A DNA stretch of 64,000 nucleotides from Eutreptiella sp. 'Long Island Sound 2002'. Lineage: Eukaryota; Euglenozoa; Euglenophyceae; Eutreptiales; Eutreptiaceae. The stretch covers positions 21,716,170 to 21,780,169 of the forward strand of contig OZ038399.1 of the NCBI GenBank assembly GCA_964036045.1, read 5' to 3'. A program made the translations under genes and the position numbers. Shown here piece by piece: positions 17,401 through 29,400 of the stretch. The notes under the pieces were generated by a model. That model saw only the letters and a list, made by a program, of their open reading frames with translations, was not told where the DNA came from and ran no database searches. Numbering within the stretch: the first letter of the stretch is position 1; each line of letters begins with the position of its first letter.

Positions 17401-20400
17401 GTGATTTCCCATGTTCTTGTGTACCGGCGCTGTTTGCTCTTCCACAACCCGAGGCGTAGGTGTGGCAACAACTTGTCGTGCCCGTTTGCCGTCTTTGCGT
17501 GGACCATGAATCATTTTGGGCAACACATGAATGCTTTGGTATGTCACGACCAAATAAGTCATAGACCTGTCGAACCGTTGGTCTCAGGGTCAGTAATGAG
17601 TTTTTGTTGAGATATGCGAGGGATGGCGTTGGCAACCAGCGGACTGTCACCGCATCTACAAGTTGGACAGCCAGCGGTGAGGAAGGGCTTCGTGAGCTGG
17701 AGCACAATCGGCGACACATGTGTAACCCGCGTTGAAAGGTACCCACCCAAACGGCCGACGCGCGCCAAGCTGCTCAGTTTGAGTGCATTTCCGACCGTGT
17801 GCCAAGTCACCGTGGCCCTTTTGTGAGTCGGCTGACCGTCCTCCACCCACTTCGTTCCCATTCATTGTGTCGTGGGTTCATAGCAGTGAAACACAAGTGG
17901 CATTGGGTCGTCCAAGTGAATTCCAGTCCCTTCAAAAGCATGCCCTCGGACATTACTCACATGGAAACCCCGGGACCAGACGTGCCACTAGCGTCTGTCA
18001 GGGAAACTGGTTCTCAGTAGGAATCGGCCCCGTATCAAAGGCCACTCAGTAATACCCGCCCCCCCCCCCTGCACCCCCAGAACTCAGTAGGAACGTGCTG
18101 CGTCCAGTGTGTAGCTCAGTAGGACCGTGCTCCATCGGATCATGTCTGAGCCGGCGGACGCTATTGGCAAGTCCGCCCGGGACACGCTCGCATGGAACAC
18201 TCTCGTGCCCACCTCTTCCTTCCCAACGTCCCGCACATTGCGTCCTTGTTCACATGCCGCCCGCAGGTGAGCCACTATTTGAACAAAGCCCCGGAAAGCG
18301 TTCTGGGATTCCTCGCCGATCTTCCGGGGGCCTTTTCTGCGTATCGGTTGTCATCGCTGCTGCAGGTCCGAGGCTGCAGAGGGTTTTGACAGGGTTTTGA
18401 CAGTGGGGGGACAGCAGCGTTGCATGGGGGGAAGGGCGGACAAGCGGAGGGAGGGAGGGAGGGAGGGAGGGAGGGATATTGCATCAGACGGAGGGTGTTT
18501 GAGGGTATGTGCGCGTGTCTAGTGCTTTTGCCGTTGCCTGATCTCGTGGCAATCGTGTCTCTGAGTGTGTGTGCGTGTGCGTGCGTGCGTGTGCGGGTGT
18601 GTCGCTTGCGCTTGCGAGTGTATGCAGGGACTCGCAGTGCGTTTTTATGCCATGCCCGCCACTCAGTCGATCCCAGTCAGCACCTGGTGGATGGCGCTGT
18701 CAACCTGTCGGGGGTTCCATCCCCCCAGACTTTGGTGCGTTACGCTGCTTTGGCATATCATGCCTCTCCGCCAATTGCGGTACCTCATTGCCCACAAATA
18801 CGACCGTCGTAGTTGTGGCGCAGGTCGTCGCCCACCCTTCGCCACGCCAGAGGCACCGGGTAGTCCTGGCAAGACCCCCGTGCCTCCCCTGCCCCAGAGA
18901 CCGAGAATGGAGCAGTCTGCTGCGTTGCGATGGCCTCGTGCTTGGCTGGTGCGGTTGCTCCGACGCCGTGCCCAGTTTCTGTTGGAAGAAATGGCGCAGC
19001 ACACAAATGTGGGAATTGAAGAAGTGCTGATGGACGGTATTCAGAATACCAAGACCAGACATGCCACTAGTGTCCGGCAGGGGGATTGAATTTCGTTAGG
19101 AATCAGCGCTGTCCCATGTGCCACTCGGTAATATCCGCTGCTGTCGCAACCAAAACTCAGTAGGAACGAGTTGCCTCCCCTGTCCGGCGCAGCAAGAGCT
19201 AGCTCCCTCTGACCACGTCTGATTTGGCAGACGCTAGTGCCAAGTTCGACCAAGACATCATGGCACTGAGGGTGCCACGTCGGAAGAAAAATTGTATCAA
19301 CATTCAGTGCAACATTTAGGGATTTCGACCTGCCGGAGCATATTGGCGTGCACCCGATGGCTAAGGGCATGTTTTTTTGTTGTCGTATGTTGATCTCAGG
19401 TGGACCCCAGCACTGGCGACTCTCCGCTGTCCAAGACGTATGGGGCCCTCGGCAAAGCGCATCTCCGCCCGTTCGAGGCGAACATGCTCCTGGCGGAGGA
19501 CCAAGTGCTGTGCTTCGAGCTGTTGGCGCAGCACAGCACCGCCTGGCGCCGGGCGTACGTTGCTGGGGCCGCGGCGGTCATTGGTGTGTGCAGGAGTGAT
19601 TGGGCGTGGGAAATGGACGGAAGGGAAGGGGCGCAGTTGTGCGGGGGGCAGGGCAGGCGGTGGTCGCTGGCAGGGGCAGCAGGAGCGGCCAGTATCAGCA
19701 TGAGTCGGGCGATGGCGTGCCTGTGCCCGCATGGCACATGGGATATTGGCTTTTGCGGAGGGGGGGAAGGGGGCAGACCAGGACAACGCGCGGAGGGGTT
19801 TGGCCTCACGCACACAGAAACGTGGCGAGGCATGTGGTGGATGATCTGAACGTGGAGGGAAGTGGGCAGCAAAGACCGTAAAACGACCCCCGCAGCGACC
19901 AGCACAACCCCCAGTGCGCCAACTACTGGGCACTGCGAACGCGGAAACGACACCAGCAGGAACACCGGCCGCAGCGGCCATCAAAAAGCATTGACCCGAC
20001 GCAACACGCGAAGAACGGGTGACTGTCCGGGGCCCCGTAACGAAAACCGAAACCCGACGGAATGTCACACAGGGGGTCGGCAGGCCGAGCACCAAAATCG
20101 GACCCCACCCCCCCTCCGCTCCCGCACTGCGGCTACAGGGCCACACTGACGCCCACCATGAGCACTGTGGGGGTGGGGCGGGGGAGAGGGGGCTGAGGCT
20201 CAGATGACGAAATGGCGAGCCAACAGGACGCGTGAAGAGGCAAGCGGGATGTTCCAGTCGCAGTCTGAGGGGACTCAGCACAAGGGGCGGAAGAACAAGG
20301 GGCTCTTGTTTGTGTCCTGTGATGCCACTAACCCCCCCCCCCCCCGCGAGTCGGCGAGGGGCCCAACGAGTCGGCGACATTCGGCGAAGTTGCCAAAAAC

Positions 20401-23400
20401 CACAATTTTGGGTGCAGCACCGATTTGAGGAGTGCCATGCAAAATGGAATGATAACTGCACAGCCAAACGCCGCATCGTAGGCCTTATTTTGTGCCAACC
20501 TCCACAATGTCGATCCCGCCCTCGAAGTCGGGTAAAACGCGTCGCCGACTCGCTCGCCGACTCGTTGGCCGCCAGGTTTGCCGACTCGGGGGGCGGGTTG
20601 TGCCCCTGCATTGGAGCCCCAGCACCGGGACGTTGTCGAAGCACCGCGACAGAAACCGTCGCCCCCCCGGCCACCGGCCGCCGGTTACCCGCCGAACGCG
20701 TGCGATCGCGAGCCCATCCCCCGTTGGGCCGCACGGCCATGGGCACAACATTAGACGTGGACCGCTGGACCTCGGACCCTTGTGCCTTGCGGTTTGCCGC
20801 GGTGCCGCACGGCCCCCGTCGCGTTCAGATTGCCCCCGCACGCTGGTCGACCTGCTCAAGCAGCGCAAGCGGCGGGTCAACGGCTCCCTCTTCTCGCGGC
20901 TGCACGCCATCCGCGGCGCGCCGCGTTTGTACTGGACCCGCCACCTGCCCATCCTCGCCAAAGCCGCGCTCAGCGTCCACCTGCTGCTGGTGCTGGTGCT
21001 TGGGACACTGCAGTTGCTGGCGCCGGGCCTCTACTTCGGAGTGCTGACCATTGTGGTCTTAGGTCTGTGTTGCTGGCCGCCGGGGGCTATGGAGTGAATG
21101 GGCAGGGGCCGCCAGCCGCCCTAAGTCCGAGCGCCCGGTGCTGCCGACCGCCGGTGTAGGAGTAGCAAAGGAAGCGGCCCACGGCGGCGGGGGTTGGCAT
21201 CGCAGTCGGAGGGTTGAGCCTCCCCCAAAATGCCCCCCCCGAAGTGGCGCAGCACCTCCGCCAATCGGACGCCCCGGGGGTCCGCTCCTCCCTCAATGCC
21301 ACGACTGGGGGTGGGACCACCTCCCCCGCCGGTCCCGCCCCGGCGTTTTGGTGGGGCAGGATCGAGGGTGCTGCTCTGCCGGACATGCGTCTCGCCTCCC
21401 CGTGCTCCCCCTTCCCCTCCCTCCGTGTGTCCCTCCCGCAGCCCCTCTGTTGCTCCTCCGTCCCCCCCTTCACCCTCCTTCATCACCCGCCACCCCCTCC
21501 CCCGCATACGCTCAGTGGGCACCCCCCGCGGCTGCTCGTCCGCGCATGTCTGCACACGCGACCGCCCGCCCCTGCGCACTCACGCACATGCACAGCGCCC
21601 CCGCACCAGGACGCACGTCCGGCACTTCGGAAGGCGTTTACCCCGGCTGGCTTCCCGTCTGGACGCCAGTGGAGTGAGGTCCGGGTGTTTCTTGGGGTGT
21701 GTCCTCCCCTACGCCTACGGGGGGTGGGTGGGGGGTGTCAGAATTGATGGGTCGGTTGGGTTTCCAGCCGCCCCCCCTCCCCCCGTGGGGTAGGCCATTG
21801 TGGGGGACTGTGGGTCAGCGTCAAAGGCGCTGGTCAAGGCATTTTGCTGATGGGAGTTGGGTGGGTGGGGGGGTGTCCAATAGCCCTCCCCCCCCCCCCG
21901 TCGTGGGGGTGGGACATTTGTGGGGCTGTGGGTTTGCCACAAATCTGTGGTGGGTGGGTCCCTCAAATCACCCCCCGCCCCCCCCCCCCCCCCCCGAAAG
22001 AGGCGAATCCCATGAGACCCCGTCTTTGGCGGTTTCCAGCGTCACCCTCTCGCGCTGGGGCCCCCGGTCTTGAAGAGCGTCGAGGTGCGCCGGCACGGGA
22101 CCCGTCAGAAGCCGCTGGTGTCCGATCGGACGATCGTTTTGAGGAAGAGATCGTGGGGTCACACCCGCAGAGGCCGCCGTCAGGGACCGCTCGAGTTACC
22201 GCCGTTGACCCCCTCCCCCCCCCAAACCACCGCCGTCCGTTCCCCTTCAACGTCGCGCCGGGCCTGACGGTCATTTGTCCCGTGCCTCGCTCTTTGGGAC
22301 CGCCCTGTCCCCATCCCCAGACCCATCCCTTCGTACCCCCCCCCCCCCCCCTCTTAAGTGGTTGGGCAAATTTTCCTCCGGGTCTTCAGCCAATCAAAAT
22401 TTTTCTCTGGCGCCTTCGGCGCAAGTCAGTTTAGGCCAAAACATTTCTTCGGCGCCTTCGCCGCCTCTAACAACTCAGGGTCTCCTGCGGGGGGGGGGGG
22501 GGGGTCCCCCCCCACAGCCCCCACCCACCCACTTTTAAGGAAAACTCTGAGCAGCCGACAGCAAAGGGCAGGGGTGGCCCCCTTGACCGAGCGCAGCCGC
22601 CGTGGGAGCGTGTGTAGGGCCTGTGTGACCCCCCCCCCCCCCGCCCGGCGTCCGCCGTACGCAGACGTGCTGGCCCGCGAGGACCCCGGCCTCGGGATTG
22701 ATGCGTCCGCCGGGCGGCAGCTCGCCAACTTCCTGACGCTGTCGCTGTTGGTGACGCTGATGCTTCAAGTCGTGTTCGGGCTCGGCAATCCCCCGGATTC
22801 CGTGCGCCGGTTCTACGTCCTGTCGGCCACGTACTTCGCCCTGTTGCAGGTCCCGGGGGGTCGGTGGTGCTGCTGTTCCTTCTCCGACGGACAACGGCAC
22901 AGGGCAGTGCAGAGGCGTTCTGTTGCGGTGCTTGGGTATCGTGTGGGCACCCCCGTGTCCAACGAAGGCCTTGTTCAACGAACATTTCTGTTCAGGCCGT
23001 TTTTTTGGGGGACCGAATTAATTGGGTACAGAGGGGGGCGGGGGGGGTTCGTGGCACTTTAATTTTGCGTGGGAAATTTCGCGTTTCAAATTGACCACGA
23101 AATTTCCCGCGCGAAATTCCGGGTTCCCCGCGAATTTCTGGCACACCAGCGGTACACGCTATGGACTCTGGCGGGGGGTGATATACTCAACCGGGGGGCT
23201 CCGCGAAACTTCCCACAGCGAAATTTACTACCGCGAATTTGACTTGGCGCGAAATCCCCCCCCCCCCCCAATGCGATTTCCCTGTCCGCACTCCTGTGCA
23301 CACGAATGTCTGGTTCTGGTACCTCAGACTCTGGTCAACCGAATCGCGTCTGTGGTGTGCCTCTGGAGCGTGCGGGAGAGAAACTGCAGTTTGGAGGGCG

Positions 23401-26400
23401 AGTCACCCGCTGCTCAGCCTCTGGCAGCGGACTGCCCCATTGGCGTGCACTCCCGCGCCGGCGCCGGCAGTCTTCGCATGCGGCCCTTCCCAAGGCACTC
23501 AAGTTCGGCTGAGGGTCCTTTGGACCGTTGAAGAGGGGGCCCACAGTTGCGTGCTGACACCCGGTGGAACGGCTGTGAGAAGACAGTGCAAAGGGGGTTT
23601 GCTTCCGTGAGTCATCCTGAGCCATCCGCACTCGCCGCTGCGGTGAGTGCGGCGTCGGTGAGTGCGGGGGTTTGATTGCTGCGAAGCGAACTGTGGGGAA
23701 GGTCTCCGACCTTCGGGAAAATGGGGAAAATGGGACGGTGAAATGGGTCGTCCGTTCCATTTTCCACCCATTCTCCTCCCACTCTGGAAGTTGTTGCTGC
23801 ATTTCACCTCCTGATCTGTTGATGAGTCCCCCTTGCCCCCCCCCCCCCTCACCATTTCCCCCTAACCCCCCCCCCCCATTTCCCCCCATCCCCCCTATTT
23901 TGAGAGACTCCAAAACCCTGGTTTGGCGAGTTGGTGAGTTCGGTGAGGAGGGTGCTGGTGCGGGGGTGTACGGGGGCAATGCGGCGGTTGGGAGGCAGGA
24001 GGGCCCGTGCCCATCGTGCCCAGTGCCTCTGCTGCACGGTCACAGTTTGTGCCCCATCCCACAACCCCCAACGCACCGTGTTGGGCCAGGGTGCGCTGGT
24101 ACTCTTTGCCCCGCCGTCATGCCGGATGGTGGCGGCGCACTGGGCCGGCCCCGTTTTGCGGTAGGGCGTGCTGAAGCTTGCCGGGCTGCGGCGCGCCGGA
24201 AGTTGTGGCTCGGCTTTGGACTGTGCGTGCCCCAATGTGGCCCTGGCGCCCGGAGCCGCTGATGACAGCGTTGAGATGAGGCGTCAAAGGCTGTGGGGGT
24301 ATTGGGGGGGCGGCTGGGGAGAAGGTACGGGGGATGAGGTACTGGGGAGAGAGGGGGATGAGGTATTGCGGGGGGGGTATGGGGGTGTGTGTGGAGGGAG
24401 GTATAAGAAGGGGAGGGGATGAGGGATGAGGTATTGGGGAGGGAGGGTATGGGGGGAGGGGGGGGATGAGGTATGGGCGGCTTGGGGGTGGTATCGGTGG
24501 GGGTTTATGGGGGATGGGGGGCCTTTGTGCCGACTGTAGGTTGGCACCCACGTCCCTTTCAACCCCCCCCCCCCCACCCCCCCGAACGCCATTCCCGACT
24601 TGCCACAAGCGTCTGCCAAGCCAGACACAACCAAGCGGGTCCGGGCCCTACTGAGCCATGCACCGGATGCAGCAGGTTCCTACTGAGTTCTGGATGTGAG
24701 TGGGGCAAGTATTACCGGGTGGCACACAGCACAGGGCCGATTCCTAACGAGATTCCCTGCCGGGCACTCGTGGCACGTCGGTTCTGTTGCAGGTGCTCAT
24801 GCTGACCTTCACGCTGTATTGGGTGTTCATGGAGCTGGACGCCGCGTTGCTGTTCGCGACCCTGGCCCTTGCGGCGACCTACCCCCTGGGCTCGCTCCTG
24901 CACAGTCCCGGGGAGTGCCTGGCGACGTTCGGGGCCCTGCCCGTGTACTGCCTGCTGCTGCCGCTGTACCTGATCGTGCTGCCCCTGCGCGCCTACGCCA
25001 ACACCCACGACGTGTCCTGGGGGTCCCGCGGCCTCGGTACGACTTGCCCCTGAATATGGAGGGGGGGGGGGTCAAACGGGAGGGCGGAGGGGTGGAATTA
25101 CAGGGAACATGTCGTCTGGTTCAATGAAAGGCGCCTATGACAATGCCAAATGATCTTTAAATTGATCTTGTGTTATGGCATCCGCCCCAGCCCAGACTTG
25201 CCACTAGCGTCCGCCGGGTCTGACGTGATCGGACGGGGCCGGGTCCTACCGAGTCACACGCGGCACGCAGGTGGTTCTTACTGAGCCCCGGGTGCGACAG
25301 GAGCGGATATTACTGAGTGGCGCATGGTGCAGGGCTGATTCCCAACGGAACTCAGTTTCCCTGCCGGGCACTAGTGGCGTGTCTGCCCCAGCCCGTCCGA
25401 GCGGGGGGCGTCAGGCACGACACCCTTTGTCTTCCAGGCGCCATTGCTCAGTGGCAGAGTTTTGGGGTGGTGGGTCCGACGTTGCCAAGAGGATGGTCCT
25501 TGCCCAGGACACATGGGCACGGCGGTGTGTCCCACCCGCGAGGCTACTGCGGGGTCTGGGGGCTGTCCGGCGGGCCTTGCAACCGGACGCCCGCATACAC
25601 CGTGCCCGGCCGAGTCCTGCAGGGAAGGCAGCGCGGACCGGGACGAGGGCGACCAGGAGAGGCTTTGCCCCCCCTCCTCGGGACGAACCAAGGAGGGTAA
25701 CAGGACAGGGCAGACCGCGCTCGCCGAAAACAGTGCAGAGCGCAGAAGGAGAACAAGGAAAGGAAAAACGGGAAAGAATCATTGTGGTTGTTAGAAGCCC
25801 CTGTCAGGAACATGATCCTGCAGATGCACACCCCAGCGCGCTCAAGTCAGTGCTGGAGTCGGCAAACCCCCGCATGGACTCGGATTGTGCATACATTGTG
25901 GATACACCCGGTCAACGGCACGGGCGACAGCCGATCCCCGAAGTAGTCAAACAGGACAAGTCATCCGGGGGCTCCGTTGACACAACCAAAACACGTTCGG
26001 GCCCACAGAGCGTCAGAATGTGCAAAGGGTGAGAGGCCAATAGGCGCCGCCAAAGGCAAACCATCAGATGCCGAGGCCTTGTGCCAAACCCCCTCTCAGG
26101 GTCCGTACGCAATGGCCTGCTCCCAGAGCCAGGGCGGGGGAGGGCTGCAGGGAATGGCTCGAAGGTTTCGGATACGGACACGTTCACTTGTGGGTTTGGC
26201 CTACACCACCGCCGAAGACCAAGTGGGGCCCATGGTCACGCCCGCCCTCTGATCCACCGCCCTCTCGCCGACGTACCGCCCGTCTGGCCCAGTCTGGCGG
26301 GCTTTCCGGTCGTGCCAGGCTTCTGATCTGGTGGCCGTGGGGGCGCGCCGTGTCCGGAAGTTCTGGATCCGGAAGCCCCCGTGCCTCCGAGAGCTCGCCG

Positions 26401-29400
26401 CTGTTTGCCGCGCTCCAGCGCGGACACTCGCTTGGGGTGGCAGGATGCTGATGATGGTATCGCGCTGGCCTCATCAGACATGCCACGACCGTCCGACGGG
26501 GATTCCGAGTCTTGTTAAGAATCAATTCTATAACAAGTACCACTCGGTAGTATTCGCCCCCCTCACGTCCAGAAGTGAGTAGGAACCTGCTGCGTTTGGT
26601 ACATGGCTCAGTGGGACCCAGCCACGCCTCAGCGTGTCTCGCTTGGCGGACACTCGCGGCAAGTCTGGTCCTCATTTTCGCAGTCACCAGCTCGTGGCGT
26701 TCTATGGATTGGTTGGTGCAGGCGCCGAAGGGCACAGCAGCGTTGGCCGCATGAGGCCAGGCCATGCAAGGGCAGCCAGGCCTGCACGCTCCCACATGGC
26801 GGTCGTACCCGGCAGTAGTGATACTGGGGCACCCCGGATCTGATGGGCCTCTAGTCTAGAGCAGTCGTACCCCCAGCCCCCCCCCCCCCCCGTCCAAGCA
26901 ACACCAGGTGTCAATTCCGTCAATTTTAGCACCGTGGATTTTGGCGGTGCGTTTTTTCAATCAGTCCTACTGAGTGCGATGTGCGCTGTGTGATACCGGG
27001 GGGGGGGGGTTATACAGGCTAGAATTTCTGCATTTCAAATTCTGTACAAAAATTTGGACGCAATTTGTTCGGTGTTTTTAAGGATTTGTGCGGGTAATGA
27101 CAGCAAGCGCCCACTGTTTCTCATGAGCAATTATTGGGAACCGTACATAATTTGTTCGCTCATTTTTAAGAAGTGGCACAGATTTTGTTGCGCCGGAATT
27201 TGTAGATTCATATTTTCCCCCGCACGGAATATCCTCCGGTACCTTGGCTTTGAGATGCAGGAGGTTCATATTGTGTGCCAAGGAAGCTGATTGGGGCATG
27301 ATAGCCTTTGTGGCATATCTTGCCCCCTTTGCTTTTCGTGACCGTGCACCACGCCTTTCCGCATGTACCGTGCACAGTGTGACACGTCAGCAACACCCTT
27401 GTCCCAGCAACACTCGGCGTCGGTTCCGTCTACCTCTGGCCAAGGGGGGAGGGGGGGGTAGTTTGGGAGTCCAGGTCCCAACAGGACTCGGAACCTGCAC
27501 TTCGAGAACACACTGCCCTGTTGCAGTCCCACATATGGAATTTGCTTTTGCTGCCCCACGGGGGGGCTCGCCAGGCCCGGGTCCTTGACGCCGACCCCCC
27601 CCCCCCCCTTCTGTGATATTGAAAGTGGGAGGGAGTCGGCGCATGGCCCGTTGCTACGCCCCCCCCCCCCCCGTGTGTTGCCCCCTGCCCTCCATTTCTG
27701 GCTCCCTTTCTTCGCCTCAGAGGACTACGGAAGCTCCGAAACCGAGCGGTCCGGAACGTTCGAGCGGTTCCGCTCCGTTGTGTTCCTCGTGTGGATGAGC
27801 GCCAACACGTTTCTGGCGGGCTTGACGTTTGAATTGCGACACTTGACGGGGTTTCGATCCGGGTACTCCGTGCCTCCGCAGCGCTGCAAGCCCCCCTGAG
27901 ATTCCCGTTGCTCGTGCCCTTAGCCCACGCACCCCATTCCCGGGACCTTCAGACTGGAATATCGAGTTGGGATGTGGCGTCAGTTGAGCTGAGGATGTGG
28001 GGTTTGTGGAGAGACAAGGGGTGGGTAAGGCTTAGTCTGCCATGTGGTACTCCGGTCATCAGGGCCGCATCCCCCGTTCTGTTCTCGGTTTTCCTGTGCG
28101 AAGGGGGGGTGGCGCCAACTATTGGGCGCCACTGACACGCAAACGGCACATCCCGCCACATCCCGCACAGCCCCGGCACACCAACCGCTGGGCTCCGCGA
28201 ACGCGGAAACGACACCAGCAAGAGCACCGGCCGCAGCGGCCGACAGAAAGCAGCGACCCAACGCAACATGCGAAGGGGAGAACGGGTGACTGTCCAGGGC
28301 CCCGTAAAGAAACCGCAACCCGACGGCATGTCACGCAGGGAGGGGGCATCCACAAGTTGAGGATGCCCTCCTCAAAAGGCGAACACATGCGGACACCCAG
28401 ACCAAGCGGCATGCTCCCTCAGCCTTATTGGCAACCCCCTCCCCCCGCCTCCCATTGCACGAGCACGGCCTTGTCTTAGCACAGTGACCCCGTCTGATCG
28501 GCGTTTTCCTGACCGCCGTTTTCGTGGACAAGAATGTGAAACGACATGTTTGTGGCCAGGTGTTGTGGGACAACAGCGCTGGGCCTCTGCAGAGTTGTTT
28601 CTGCTGACATCAGCCCTCTGCTTGAGACTGCTGCCCCCCTTCTGCTGGTCTTGATCGGTCACTGTAGCCTGCGCTGGGGCCCACAGCTCCCGGCATGCGT
28701 AAGGACGACCGTGTCAAAGCACGGTTTTCCCGTTGGACACTCGATTCGCGGGTGTTTTCTGGACAAAGTTTGCTTTGCACTGAGTGTCTGTGTTCATGAC
28801 CCCCTTCTCCCCCGGAGCGGGAGCTTGACACCGGGTGATCATTAAAGAGGGAAGCAGCGGCGCGCTTTGGAGGCCCTCGTGATGTTGACACATTGTATGT
28901 CTCTTGACCCCGGGGCTGGGGGAGGAGGGTGCATTTGGGGGGGCGAAAAAAAAGGGTTGTGCGCGGGGGAGGGTCGTTCGAAGAGGCTAGTCTAAAAACA
29001 CTAATGATGACTCACCACCTGCGCTGTGAAGTGGCCGGGAAGAATTTTTCCAAAAAATTTTCCCCCATGAGACATACCTCAAAATGATCAGCGCATCTTG
29101 GGGATCATTTGAGGTACCCCCCCCCCCCCCAACCTCCCCCGGCGGCGCGTGGGGTCAAGCACCAACAGTTGAAGCACCTGTTTTTGGGGCCTGTTGGTGG
29201 GGGTTTTGAAGCATGCCACAGCACTCTGAAAATTGCGTTGGGACTTTTGAGGGGGGGGGGGGGATATCAGACCAAAATATCAACTCCATCCCTGTGCCAT
29301 CATGTGTCAGAGATAGACAGCACTCTAGTGGTTGAATGTTGCATCTGCGAATGAGGGGTCTGTCCTTGGAGTGGCAATCTGCAACATCCCTGGCAGGGGC

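Larger units (their letters stand above)
14535..18266 (+). other. Chitin synthase intron E-F (3732 bp)
   Basis: The longest intron of the model. It contains the 2 kb minisatellite, R1 copy 1 and MITE copy A. Between 16741 and 17067, and from 17319 to 17978, I see no feature. Confidence 0.85.
22850..24792 (+). other. Chitin synthase intron I-J (1943 bp)
   Basis: Contains a degenerate GGGGATGAGGTATTG repeat tract (about 24290-24510), C runs near 23840-23890 and MITE copy C. The latter half of the intron is otherwise unassigned. Confidence 0.85.
25037..27720 (+). other. Chitin synthase intron J-K (2684 bp)
   Basis: Holds MITE copies D and E, R5 copy 1 and R1 copy 2. C runs lie near 26880 and 27595-27670. 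No second gene recognised. Confidence 0.85.

Noticed and set aside
19361-20746. 461-codon open frame on the minus strand
   Set aside because: It runs antisense through a confirmed chitin synthase exon and intronic repeat R4, has GC-rich low-complexity composition (Arg, Pro, Ser) and no family features.
27863-27900. Chitin synthase ending at the TGA near 27898
   Set aside because: Residues after the preferred donor are not family-like, and the last conserved helix with FRI is supplied in the correct phase by the exon at 30045.
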